From Rhypophila decipiens (lineage: Eukaryota > Ascomycota > Sordariomycetes > Sordariales > Naviculisporaceae), in NCBI GenBank assembly GCA_033297075.1, contig MU858255.1:1-61824 (forward strand): a stretch of DNA of 61,824 nt, read 5' to 3'. Positions 44,572 to 55,504 of this stretch are shown here, in pieces (position 1 is the first letter of the stretch; every line of letters begins with the position of its first letter). Both the position numbers and the translations under genes were made by a program. The notes below the pieces were generated by a model that was not told the DNA's origin, did no database searches, and saw only the letters and a list, made by a program, of their open reading frames with translations.

Positions 44572-45836
44572 ATGGGAAACAAGTGTTCTGTTCCCGGCCG
44601 AGACGGGTTCGTCTGCCCAAACACCGTCTTCGACTTTTCTGCCAGCAGCAACGGGACTGCGCTGCAGGATGCTACGGCCATTATTAAGCCAGATCCCGAT
44701 GTTGGTGGTGTCGGTGTAAGTGTCCATCATTGCTGGTTTGGAGTCTACGGTATTAACTGCCCTTGACCATCCGTTCCCAGATTCTGGCTGCCTTTTCCAT
44801 GGCCTTCTTGTCCTCGGCGGCTCTTGCCTTGTTCATCCATTTCTGTGAAGCGTCAGAAATTCACAAAGCAAAAAAGAGCCTGCATCATAAGAGCAAGAGG
44901 TATGTTCCCATCTGATATTCGCAATTATACATTGGTAAAACTTGATGCTGATAATCACCCCCAGGAACCAATACCCCGTCTTGAAGAGAACCCACCACGT
45001 CCTGGACCGCATCCTCGTGGCATGGTCAGACCAGCAACTCATCCTCGGACTAGCCACCAGCGTCGCGGTCCTCGCCCTCTGGTGCTCCTTTTCAACCTAC
45101 CACCTGAACCTGATCAAGCAGTGGCTCGTCTTTTGCTCCATCACCCACGTCAATGCCCTCCTCGTCCACTGCGACTACTTCAACAAGAATCACACCCTAG
45201 CCAACTCTCTCCGTGTGGGTCTCATCGCCGTACATACCGTCCTCGCAGGCATCATTATGTTCGGATACGGCCAGGACACAAACGAGTGGAGTCCCACCGT
45301 TGGGGATCGCACCCCGCTCCAGGCCTTGCCAGCGCCGTGCTTCTTTCAGAATGCTACACGGTCAGATACCCTCGAGGAGGTACCTGGTTGGAAAGGCACC
45401 GGGCTCAGTGCCACGTGGTTATTCGGAATTTCGACAATCAAGATTAGTTTTGCTTTGATCTCACTTGCGATCGACTTGAAGTGGAGAACCGCCCGTAAGG
45501 GATGGCTTGCCTGGACGTTGAGATTGCTGGCTCTGATCGTTAATCTGGTTCTTGGGGTTATCGTCTTCGTTCACACTCTGATGCTTCGAGGCTATATGGT
45601 CGACTTTGGGTGGCTTGCGGACGATTCCGAGAGTGAGATCTCTTATGGTCAGTTTGTGCCGATTTTGTTGGCCATTTTAGTTATCTTTTCTGCTTGTCAG
45701 AGTATCTCAGGTGAGTGAAGCATTCTCATACGTGTTCTGTCTTTTGTCATCTTTAGGACATCGCTGACATGACCCGGTATCAGACGAGATCCCGGATCGA
45801 GAACTTGCAAGAGAGAAGAGTCAGTATTCCGGCTAG
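44572..45836 (+). CDS. predicted integral membrane protein with seven hydrophobic segments
   Basis: Four exons, 44572-44715, 44781-44899, 44965-45710 and 45784-45836, give 353 residues with consistent frames and GT-AG introns. An N-terminal 48-residue segment contains two cysteines (CSVPGRDGFVC) and an N-glycosylation site (NGT) and has no cleavable signal. Seven hydrophobic stretches follow, starting with ILAAFSMAFLSSAALALFI and including LILGLATSVAVLALW, WLFGISTIKISFALISLAI and FVPILLAILVIFSACQS. The C-terminus is short and charged (DEIPDRELAREKSQYSG). The number of helices invites comparison with fungal GPCR-like proteins, but I see no signature of PTH11, Pth-CFEM or rhodopsin families. 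I do not recognise the family. Confidence 0.75.
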
Positions 45837-46438
45837 ATCAATGATCTCATTTCAACCTTGACGCGCAAGTCACTTTCCTAGGTCGAGTTGTCCAAGAGTC
45901 ACATTTCTCGCCCTAGATCTGGGGTGAGAATCAGTGGAAGTCGCTTACTTAGGCGGTTGTAAGTTTGTGGTGCTTGTTCATCTGGTCCAGGGCGATGTGT
46001 AAGATTAAATGTGATGTTTCGATGTACGTACTGTAGGATATGTAAGGTAAATGGTAACCAGCTATGGGATATGCGGGTTATTTGTCTCGTTAGTTTCATG
46101 TTTTTGTTTGTAGTATTTTTAGATTTAAAGCCGGCCCGGTGTCTGCTAGCAGGGAGGGTTGGAATTAATTTTATTTCCGTGTCGCCCATATGGCTGCTCT
46201 TTGTGAAGCTGCCTTCTAGTTTTGACCAATCCAAACGCAGGTCCAGAGCGTTGGTTGGGAACAAGCTTGACAAACATGACCTGTCAGATTTGTTGGTTGA
46301 GACGAACGATGGTCATCAGGGACGGGTTTTAGAAGAATGAACGCGTTCAGCTTGGAGAACCCTTGTCAAATTTCTCTATTTCAGATCATTATCTTACCTC
46401 AACAACTTTCTATCGTAGAAGAATACACGATACACGAC
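45837..46438. other. intergenic, 0.6 kb
   Basis: AT-rich; end of the membrane-protein gene and upstream of the kinase-like gene. No feature recognised. Confidence 0.55.
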
Positions 46439-47757
46439 ATGGCGTCTGACCTGATGAGGCTGGATCCAAATGTGCTCGCAGGTACGAACTACCGTTTTCG
46501 TCTTGATCTCTTACCACGAACTAACATCTCAATAGCTCTGCCAAATGTCGTCGACGTCCTCAATGTCCAAGAGGTTGCACGGTCAAAATGGGCGAAGGGA
46601 ATGCGCGTCACGGCCCGGAACGCAGACGGGACCGAGGACGTATACTTCATGAAGGCAATCAAGGAGTGCATTCCTGATGTTAAAAACATTATAACACTTA
46701 CACCGCTGGACAAGTCAGATATCTCAAGGTGACCTTGGCAAAAATGCCATCATGGGCGAGTTCGAGGGCACATCCGCTATCCACGCTGTAACTCCCGAAT
46801 TCTGCCCCAAACCAATCACTTGGGGCACCTTCAAACACGATAACGACACCCATTTCTACCTTTGCACCTTCTACGACTTTGCAGAGGACATTATGCCCCA
46901 CCCGGAGTCATTCTGTGCAGATCTCGCCAGGTTGCACACACAATCCAAGTCACCAGCCGGAAAATTTAGCTTTCACTGCACGACCTACAACGGAGACTTG
47001 CCTCAGGACAATATCTGGAGTGACAGCTGGGAGGATTTCTTCGCAACAGGAACTCGACAAGCACTCAAAGTCAGATGAGCGAGCAGGTAGTAAAAGCAAG
47101 GTGCTCGAGGCCCTCCTTTCGGCTTTGTTCGACAAAGTCATACCACGGCTTCTGAAGCCACTGGACATCACTCCGGCCCTGATCCACGGAGACCTATGGT
47201 ACGGAAACGCATCTGTCGTGGAGGGAACCAATGATAAAGCAATCGTGTACGATCCTGCTGCCTTCTATGGACATAATGAATGTAAGTCAGACAAGGTCAA
47301 CAAAAACTTACAGGTGTGATGAACATATACTCATAGCATGAAACGGACAAAAATGCAGACGAACTCGGAAATTGGCGACCAGCGCGCAACAGATTCACCA
47401 AGGAGTTCTTTGATGCCTACCATTCGCGTGTTCCCAAGTCGAATCCGGTGGATGACTATGACGATCGTCTCAAGTTCTACGAGATGTGAGATCTGAACTT
47501 CCGTCAAGTCGGAAGGTGAACTGCTGACACGAGTGCTCAGGAGGTTCAACTTGAATGCCGCTGCTTTGCTCCCAAACCAGCCTAAATATCTCCAAATGTG
47601 AGTTAGATAATTATTGCTAAATGATAGCTGCAATGTTGGGATGCAAGGGCTGACATGTTAAGCCAGGGTCGTCGATGCCATCATGGAGCTCAATAAGACG
47701 TTTACAGGTTGCGAGATGCAAGACTCGCACGAGATTGACCCGGGACAAGGAAAATGA
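46439..47757 (+). pseudogene. fructosamine/ketosamine-3-kinase-like gene with one frameshift
   Basis: Family enzymes phosphorylate the sugar of glycated proteins and so reverse glycation. Modelled exons: 46439-46481, 46536-46654, 46719-47281, 47359-47485, 47541-47597 and 47667-47757. Family signatures are the GEFEGTSAIHAVTPEFCPKP segment, the catalytic LIHGDLWYGN, the metal-binding VYDPAAFYGHNEYELGNWRP (restored across intron 3) and the C-terminal MRFNLNAAALLP block. Inside exon 3 the frame breaks at about 47070-47080. RQALKVR runs into TGA in one frame, while DERAGSKSKVLEALLSALFD continues in the next, and no intron fits. Intron 2 appears to start with GC (GCAATC, after AAG) and end at GTCAG, which gives the expected lysine-to-glycine spacing. 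Apart from the single shift every block is present, so loss is recent or it is a sequence error. Confidence 0.78.
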
Positions 47758-48222
47758 TTACCGTGCGGACGGCAATCGAATGGAAGGAACTCGGGATGTA
47801 GGACATTGAGTTTGGAATCTTGACTGCGTGGCAAATAAGAGGAAGTGATTGCAACAAGGAAGGAACAACGCACGGCACATAGCTGACGGTAATTACATGA
47901 CCGTTACGTTCAGTCCAGGGACCCGCTGTTAATGAACTCTATTTTTCCCATACATAAATCGATCGCTCGACTACCGTCGCTAACATGTCCCGCTGACAGG
48001 CTTAAATGCTGGCTTACAAGTTTTACAAGCCGGCCGACGCTGGAACACTTGCCGGCAGCTTCCTTTGTCCACAACTGCCGAACCTTCGACATACACTTCG
48101 CACCTCGCATTACACAAGGGCCATTGTCTCCTCCTTCCAAATCTCATTCCCCATCCCGGCTTCAACAACATGACGCAGTTGATATTCATCGCACCAAAGA
48201 CGCGGGGTGCACCTTCCCCATC
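47758..48222. other. intergenic, 0.47 kb
   Basis: Upstream region of the FAD monooxygenase gene. No feature recognised. Confidence 0.55.
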
Positions 48223-49660
48223 ATGGCCGAACCCAAGGATGGCGATTTGCCCCGAAAACTAAACTTTGTGATCGTAAGACCAATGATGCCATCGCACCTG
48301 CACATTGTCACTCGAACCATGCTGAACAATTTGACCATGACAGGTAGGCGGGTCTCTGGGAGGTCTGGCAGCCGGGATTGCCCTCAAGGCTCTAGGCCAT
48401 CATACAACAATCCTAGAGCGCAATCCAACAGCCCTTTTACATGACCAAGGGGCAGGCATTGTCGCCGGTGGTGATGCTCTCGAGTTTCTTGAGCGGTACA
48501 ACCGATGCAAGCGGCCCATCTCCGTCAGCTCCCACCGGCGGCAATACCTCGACAGGTCTGGCAAGGTTGTCCATACAGTCGACATGATCCAGAACATGAG
48601 TTCGGTACGTTTCATCACACCTGCCTTGATCGTAGAGTTCCATTCCATCCTAATCCTTACCCAGTGGGACCTGACATACCACATCTTCCGCGCCAACTAC
48701 GACGGCACTCCCAGCCCCTACTGTGACGCCCCTCACCTCGACGCAAGCCATGGCAGCGCAACTCATTTGCACAACCGCACCGTGACTTCCCTCGAAGAGA
48801 CCCCCACCGGCGTATTGGTCCACTGGAAATCAACTACAGACCCATCCGTCACCGGCTCCCTCCTTGCAGACCGTGTGATCGGCGCAGACGGACCCTCGTC
48901 CACAATCCGCTCCCTCTTCGTGCCCAACCTAGAACGAACCTACGCAGGCTACTGCACCCTCCGAGGGACGGTCCCAGAATCCGAAGCTACTCCCGAGACA
49001 TTATCCGCCTTTGCACACAGATTCACGTTCTACCATGGCCCAGGCATCCAGATCCTGGCCTACCTCATCCCCGGAATCAACGGTACTGTCGAGCCTGGAC
49101 AACGGCTAATAAACTTTGTCTACTACACCAATTTCCCAGCAAACTCGCCCGAGCTGGACGAGATCCTAACAGATGTCCATGGCACCCGCCGACGAATCAC
49201 CATCCCGCCGGGCATGGTTTCTCCCCAAGCATGGGAGAAGCAGAAGGTCATTGCGAAAGAAAACCTCCCGCCACAGTTTGCAGAACTAGTCTGCAAAGCG
49301 ACCAAGCCTTTTGTACAGGCCGTCACGGACGTGATAAGCCCAGAGCACGAATTCATGAATGGCAAGGTGGTTCTGATCGGGGATGCGCTGGCCGGGTTTC
49401 GACCGCATACAGTGGCTTCGACATCGCAGGCTGCGTTTGATGCCATGATTTATGCGGATCATGTCCAAGGCAAAGTTAGCAGGGAGGAATGGAAACGGGA
49501 GACGATGGGGTTTGCGGGGTTTATTCAGCAAAGGGGGGTGGAGATGGGGAATCGTAGTCAGCATATGGTTTTGGGGCTGGAGGAGTATATCGCTGATCGG
49601 GATCAGGCGAGCAAGCCGAGGAGGGATGAGGTTTATCCCGAGTGGGCTATCAAGATTTAG
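48223..49660 (+). CDS. FAD-dependent aromatic monooxygenase (PHBH fold)
   Basis: Group A flavin monooxygenase that hydroxylates aromatic or pyridine-type substrates using NAD(P)H and oxygen. Three exons, 48223-48273, 48344-48604 and 48665-49660, give 435 residues. The dinucleotide motif VGGSLGGLAAGIALKALGH ends in the ribose-binding glutamate of ILERNP; the first intron falls inside this motif and splicing rebuilds it. The second FAD-binding motif is DRVIGADGPSSTIRS, and the third is VVLIGDALAGFRPHTVASTS. The middle contains the substrate-binding beta sheet. It resembles the 2,6-dihydroxypyridine 3-monooxygenase-like branch. The reading frame is complete. It lies near the damaged P450 and kinase-like genes, but co-function is not shown. 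Confidence 0.92.
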
Positions 49661-50005
49661 ACAGAAAGACTGCAAGGGATATTTTGTGAAAGAAAATGTG
49701 AGATATTGGTCTATGATGGTATCTACTTCTACTCGTGATATGCTAATTCTGCAATATTCGTTCTTGCAGGTGACTAGGCACCTCTATTAAAGCTCTTACA
49801 AGGCATGCGATGGTTGAGCGTGAATAAGTGGGCGCTGACCACTCTCGGCTGACCATGATGTGTCGCGGATATCGCCCATCTCAACATCCCTTTCCCGACT
49901 CCTTTGAGGTTGAGATCTGTATGGACTATCGCCGGTCCGTCTGGCACAATATCGTCTCTTTTTGGCCGCTTGGTAGTCTGCTTCGACTTGCTCTGATTGG
50001 ATACC
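49661..50005. other. possible last exon of the minus-strand neighbour
   Basis: If the donor GTAAGA near 50067 is used and the acceptor after GCTAACTGAG near 50014 follows, an open stretch of about 70 codons runs to a stop at 49798-49796. The part 49661-49795 is the spacer after the monooxygenase. Confidence 0.35.
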
Positions 50006-51254
50006 TCAGTTAGCTGCTTCTGTTTGAGGGAGATTATGGCGGGACCGTGAATGAGTCTTCTTACCTTGTGTCTTGCTCGCTCGTAACAGGGAGGAAGAGA
50101 AGAGCCGACGTTCAGCTTCCTCAGCAAAGCCTCGAGTTGATAAAACGATATCAAAAGGAGGTGGTCCATTCTCGTTCCCGCCAACGACGAAGAACTTAGT
50201 CGTGTTCATGTGCTGCTCGCCCTGTCTATACCACTGCAAGGTGACCCTATGTCTTGGCGTGTAAAGCAATCTGTCAAGACCTTCCATCTGCCGTTGCTCG
50301 GATTCCGGGATGTCTTGCAGGTTGGCAAGATTAAAGCCCACGCGCTGCAGGTACTCGAGCGAGACAAAGTCAGCGACAGGGCTCGTGTCAATCTTGATTC
50401 GGGCTGGCGAGTAGGTGAATCGTTGGCCGCCCGTTTTGGTTGCGTCTTCGAGAGCAACCATCCCATGAGATCTCGTCAAGGTGTTGTCGTCCAGGTCGAC
50501 TTGCACGACCCCGTTGAGGATGTATTCGTCTGCTTGCCACGAAGCAAGGTCTTGCGGGAACATGTTCTGCACAACGCCCTGTACTTGGACCTGATATCTT
50601 TGTTTCTCGGAAATGGTCTCAGAGGATTGATTGGTGTCTGGGTACGTCTGACTTTGTTGCGCTATCTCGGGTCCATTCTTTGAAGATACAGATATCTCAG
50701 TCAGTCTTGTCATGGTCGCACTATTACCATGGCTTTTGTAAGTATTCGTAAAGAGTGGTTGCTTGGATGACATGGTCGTTTGGGTTCACTAACCTAATCT
50801 CAACAAGCTGAGAACGAACTCGAATCTCGGAGCAGGCGTCCCGCAACAGCCCAACCTTGTCTCGCAGATTGGCCACTGCACTAACAAGCTCTCCTTCCCT
50901 TTTGTTGATATACCGGGCAGCCCTGATGCGCCAAAACGTCGACATGAAGGCAGATTTCGAGTTTGGTGCTGTCGCATCCCAAGCCCTTTCGGCGAGTTCC
51001 CCGACGTCTTTCCATTGCTCATAGGTGGCGACTCCCAAATCTTGGACATGTGGTGGAGCTCTTGTCGGAGCTTGCTCGATCGTAGTAAGACACTCCCCCA
51101 AGATCTCTCCCATTGTTTTTATTTCATCCTTCAGCAGTTCGATCCTCCGGGGAATCGTTGTCACTGCCTTGACAAGGGCGGTTAAGGGACCGATCAACGC
51201 GGTGGCGAGGGAAATCGACGCCGAGACTATCAAGAGTATTGAAAGGCTATTCAT
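50006..51254 (-). CDS. unknown protein with N-terminal membrane segment (splicing uncertain)
   Basis: Not recognised. It starts with MNSLSILLIVSASISLATAL, a hydrophobic anchor, then an amphipathic region (ALVKAVTTIPRRIELLKDEI) and helical segments to about residue 150. Exon 1 is best modelled as 51254-50794. The second coding stretch (50773-50006 or within it) has a beta-rich look (YQVQVQGVVQNMFPQDLASW, FTYSPARIKIDTSPVADFV, TTKFFVVGGNENGPPPFDIV). The junction is unclear: a donor GTTAGT at 50793 pairs with several AG sites. The two stretches could also be separate genes, since the second begins with its own ATG near 50773. The C-terminus either stops at 50006 or is spliced to an exon ending at 49796. 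The upstream region carries an array of CCGA repeats. Confidence 0.5.
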
Positions 51255-51889
51255 CTTGACTTGACGGAAAGTAACATACTGGCAAGGTGAAATTTGATGG
51301 AAGAAATCCAAAGATCCCGACTTTGACAAGTTGAGATGCAGCGGTCTCCTCTACTCTTTTATCGACCTTGTCTACAATGATCGACACCTGGACAGACCTG
51401 CCAAGCCAGCATGACAATCACTTACACAGCTGTTGTTACAGTGCCCTAATGCCCAGAAAGGGCAATGTGTTTCACCATCCTGGTGCCAAATCCGAGTAAT
51501 CCGACCAATGCGACCATTCCGAGTCCATTGTAAATCCGACCAATCCGAGGCAAACCGACCAGTCCGATCTTGTGGTCTCAGGCAGCAACTGAAAACATAC
51601 CAGATTGTACCAGTGATAAGCCCGTTAACTGTGTCAAACCAATCCTGTGAGGCACAGAGGCTGGATTTGAGAGTGGATTCGCAATGGCATGAGTTATGAC
51701 GTAGCAAGAATACTCCGTAAGGGGACAGGGGCAAATCCGTCTATACCATGAAATTCCTTAAATCTTACACGTCTTCAAGTTCTTGTGACCTGTCCTGACC
51801 GGAGCGCTCCCATTAATATTATGAGTTATAGTCTCTGTATATTTAGCAAAAGGCAGAATTGAGCTCCTGACAGAACAGCTCGAGAAGTC
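51255..51889. other. intergenic with repeat array
   Basis: Promoter side of the unknown minus-strand gene and 3' end of the P450 pseudogene. Contains the 9-bp repeat array at 51490-51570; otherwise nothing recognised. Confidence 0.55.
51490..51570. repeat. array of 9-10-bp CCGA-containing units
   Basis: Eight near-copies of ATCCGACCA (CCGA cores near 492, 501, 510 as GCGA, 519, 536, 545, 555 and 564, window offset 51000) lie in one direction at about one helical turn each. On the minus strand each core reads TCGG and so holds a CGG triplet. The array lies about 235-315 bp upstream of the start at 51254. Confidence 0.8.
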
Positions 51890-53540
51890 TTATTCCAAAC
51901 GGTCCTCAGCAACCAGCGCAGTTTCATCTCCGCCGTCTTCTTCGAAAGAAACCTGCCATGTCTTTCCCGCCACTTCTTTTCTCGAGCGAAACCGAACACG
52001 AATGTCCTCATCCGGCTGCTCCATGGCCTCGGCCTGGGAAGAATCTTTAGTCGATGGCAAAACCCAATGACCACCAGCACCACCGACGGGGATGAGATCG
52101 AAGCGCAGCAGCAGCATAGCCGTCAAAACCAAGATCTGGCTCGTGGCAAAGTGACGACCCGGGCACAGACTTGTCCCGCCCCCGAATCCCCGGAAAGCGG
52201 CGGCGGGGTTAGGGCGTGCTGGCTCGCTGCTGTCCTTGCGAACAAAACGACCAAGATTAAATTTATGGATACTCTCATCGTCGCCCCACACTCCATTGCC
52301 AAGGTGGTGCTGGACCCTTGCAGGCATCATAACCAACGCGCCCTTTTTGATGAGATACCTGCCGTCGTCGAGATGGCAATCTTCAGTAGCCACACGGACC
52401 GAGTTCGCCATGCCATGAAATCGAAACACCTCCTGCAAGTTGAGACTAGTCTCGGACAGGTAGTCCTGCTGATACGACGTACGTTGATGGTGCAGACGCC
52501 GTCTCGTGTCTCAACTGCCCTCCAAAACTTCTTCCCGACAAACCCGGACAACGGAATCATCAGAGAATACACGGTAGATCATCCAGAACGCGGTGGGTGT
52601 GGTGTTGGCGATGAGGGAAAAGAATCCGCCAATGTGAAACTTGGCAATGTCGTCGACGGGGATACCTTGGCTTACAAAGTATTCCGTCCAGAGGCGGATG
52701 TAGACAGAGCCTTGCTTGAATTGGCCCTTTGTGTGATAGTCATGGAAGGCGCTGGCCATTACGCCTCGGGCTTTGATCGCCTTGCCGAAGACCCACAGCG
52801 GTGCCAGGTTGAGCATGAGGAACATGATTGCTGGATGGAATGTGCTGATGAACAGATCAAGATGAATTAGCTAGGGTAGCTGAAAGTCTGGGAGATGGAC
52901 GTCATCTTACTACCAGGCTGCCTCATTTTTCGCATCTCGCAGCGGGTTACTTGGACCGTAGACGCTGTCGGACGTTGCCAGGAGAATATGATGTCGGAGC
53001 CAGCCAAAAAGCCCAAGATCGTCTCCGCCTTGATGGCCGATACCATCCAGTGACGCCGACATGGCTTTGAGGGCGTCGCAGGTGAGGTCATCGAGGGCGG
53101 GTCCGCTAGATAGCGCCGGGTGAATTGCTCTCTTCATACTGTGCATGAAACCGGCGTTGGTGACCATGTCGGCACGCATGATGGCCAGCGCTTCCTTACT
53201 ACCTCCCATGGCGAACTCGGAAGCATGTGCCGTGACGGGAGGGAAGATGAGAGGCCAAGGTAGCTCGACAGGAACATTGAAATGATTAAATGCAGGTCAG
53301 ACCTCATGTGGACATAAAAGTCCATGCTCCACTGCATTTTACCATACCCACGATTAGACTCAGGAATGGAAGGGCAGTGAGTACAAAAGGCGGCTCCTTT
53401 GCGTCTTGTGTCAATCGTAACAGTGATGCTAGAAACATGTATGTGACGGCCATGGTGCCGACAGTGGCGACCAAAATCGGATGAGACATTGCAAGACCCG
53501 ATAGAGGATTGCCAGTGGTGAGAAAGCCGGATGCCATCAT
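51890..53540 (-). pseudogene. cytochrome P450 with several frameshifts and a missing segment
   Basis: Haem monooxygenase remnant of the fungal CYP7/8-like (cholesterol 7-alpha-hydroxylase-resembling) kind. Recognisable parts in order: N-terminal anchor (HPILVATVGTMAVTYMFLA), WSMDFYVHMR, SKEALAIMRADM, an I-helix with ANTTPTAFWMIY, the ExxR helix EVFRFHG, and the haem loop FRGFGGGTSLCPGRHFA with its cysteine. Lesions: (1) near 53335-53345 the frame shifts by one base at an A run before MQWSMDFY. (2) About 35 residues usually found after that block are absent. (3) Near 52516 an extra base after EEVLEG, and about 75 bases later a missing base before QEVFRFHG, form a compensating pair around ETRDGVCTINVRRIS. 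One intron (GTAAGA...ATCAG, about 52917-52850) still fits. An earlier start at 53636 is possible. Confidence 0.82.
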
Positions 53541-54663
53541 GGGGTAAAAATCTGCACGCTGGAAAGTTGCGGTGATGAAGAATTTGAGATGCAAACCAAG
53601 CAGGTGGTGATGTTTTGATCTTCCCAAAGCAGTCATCGAGCAGTTAGGTGGTCACGCGGTTGCTTGCGCGGGTATCAGTATAACGCGATGGACTGGTCGA
53701 CACGGGGCAGGGGTGGGGTGAGGTGATAGGTGCCAGAAGGACTTGCCAGGCGTCACTGCGTGTTTACCAACTGTCATTCCGCCGCGTTTCGGGTTGGACG
53801 ATAAGGCCGTGGGAACGGTCCGACATGGAGTGATAACTGTGCAGGTGGCAGCTGTCAGACTCGCCAGTAGCGGTTGATGGTCTTATCTGTAAGGATCCTT
53901 CAAATTCTTTCACTGATAGTGAAATAGCCTCTCAGAGACTGTGACGGTATGCTGCAGTGAGATGCAGATCGGCCGCTTTACTATTACTTGGTAATATGGA
54001 TGAATGTGCAAAGACTTTATATGATCTCGGCCACCATCAGCGGTATGGTTCTCTCCAACAACACCCGACAGAACGGTTCGGATATAATAGTCACGGCTAT
54101 GTGTTATATGTGGGGACGATAAGCCATACCACTCGGTTTCTCGGGCTCTCCTAGTTACTGTAGAGATTTGCATTATTCTTCGTGTATCCGTAAGCACCCA
54201 CGGAATAGCTCGGCTCGGCGAGTCGGCGATTTGATGGACAAATCGGGACGTGAGGTGAGTTGCGTCGGCGTCAAAGGTTCCATTGCAATATATCCCTTCC
54301 AATCACCAGCGTATACTCCCCAATCATCAAGGTATATTCGCGGGGGAAATTGAATCACACCTGCCCATTCTGGTACGTCCAGCAGTGATATATACACTCG
54401 GTGCTTAGTCTGTTTGGATCTCTACGTAGTACCATCCTGTCAGAGTCGTAGCGATGCATCGGACTAATTCAGGACCGTTGGAACCAACCAGACCGCGGTC
54501 AGGTGACGAGGAGAACTCGAGGAAGGACGATTCATACAAAGGCAATGTTCCGCTTGGCTGGTCCCGGCGTCCTGGTTTCCTTCCCTAGGCCTTCACTTGG
54601 CTGTCCCGACAAGCTTTTCCCCAAATCTAGGCTTTCCATCGTATCCACAAATGATTTCCAGCA
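53541..54663. other. intergenic, 1.1 kb
   Basis: A minus-strand stretch 54397-54173 (VIQFPPRIYLDDWGVYAGDW and onward) has coding-like composition and may be an exon or remnant of an unknown gene. I could not build a model with start and splice sites. Nothing else recognised. Confidence 0.4.
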
Positions 54664-55243
54664 ATGAAGGTTCAACATAAAGATATTATTGCCGCCTTGG
54701 CAGGCACCTATTCGCTGATAAACAACACAGTGTAAGATTTTCACATCTGTGTTTTGGGTCAGAAAATCCAGTCCTCACTAACAGTGAACCACCCAAAACC
54801 GCAGCACCCGAAACGGAACAATCCAACCCGACAGCGCAGGCTGGGGCCGCAACCCAAGCGGTCTACTAACCTACACACGATGGGGCTACATGTCAGCCAA
54901 CATCGCAGCCACCCAGAAAGACTGGCGACCCGACAACATCGAATGGCCACCCAAAGCTACCGACTCCGACGCAGATTGGTTACTGGTGGGCAAACACGCC
55001 ATGGCCTACGCCGGACCGTTCAGTCTCAACGCCAGCGTGCCAGCAACAGAAACAGAGGGACAACTGCTGCACGGGCCGATACAGGTCGCTAGTGTGCCCT
55101 CTATGGTGGGGGATATCCAGAAGCGGGATTACTTTGTTACAGAGCAGGATGGGGTGACGTATTTGTTTGTCTTTGTTACGGGGGTGAGTAACGGCGTTGA
55201 CTTTAGGTCTGAGATTGTGTGGCAGAGGGTTGCAAAGGGGTGA
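54664..55243 (+). CDS. lipocalin-like domain protein
   Basis: Small beta-barrel protein of the fungal/bacterial lipocalin-like type (Lipocalin_5 group). Members are often found in secondary-metabolite or stress loci with unknown ligands. Two exons, 54664-54731 and 54805-55243, give 168 residues. The intron is GTAAGA...CCGCAG with branch CTAAC. Splicing produces ALAGTYSLINNTVTRNGT, then GRNPSGLLTYTRWGYMSANI, the family core. The later strands include WLLVGKHAMAYAGPFSLNAS and VPSMVGDIQKRDYFV. There is no signal peptide, so it is probably cytosolic. The downstream acceptor was chosen because the nearer AG (after CTAACAG) leads to early stops. Confidence 0.82.
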
Positions 55244-55504
55244 ACGTGCATGTCGACGGGCGGGTGCCAGAGCCAAGGTGGTTCAGAAGTGATGGAATGG
55301 TTTGAAGACATTCACATCAGGCGACAACATATCGAAGCTTACAAGTTATGGAGAACGAGTGAGTGAACAAACTGCATTATCAGGTCTTTGTCAAGAAGCT
55401 AGAAAAGGATGAATGGAATGACAGATACAGGAGAGAAAGTCATCAAAGCTATCATGAAGTCATGAATCCTCACTTCTTTCCATTTCAGCATCATCTGCCT
55501 TCAT

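Noticed and set aside
38624..49660. Possible RiPP or other biosynthetic cluster (tyrosinase, monooxygenase, P450, MFS, kinase-like)
   Set aside because: No precursor peptide with Kex2 repeats, no DUF3328 gene and no PKS, NRPS or terpene synthase is present, and several members are broken. Tailoring genes alone do not make a cluster.
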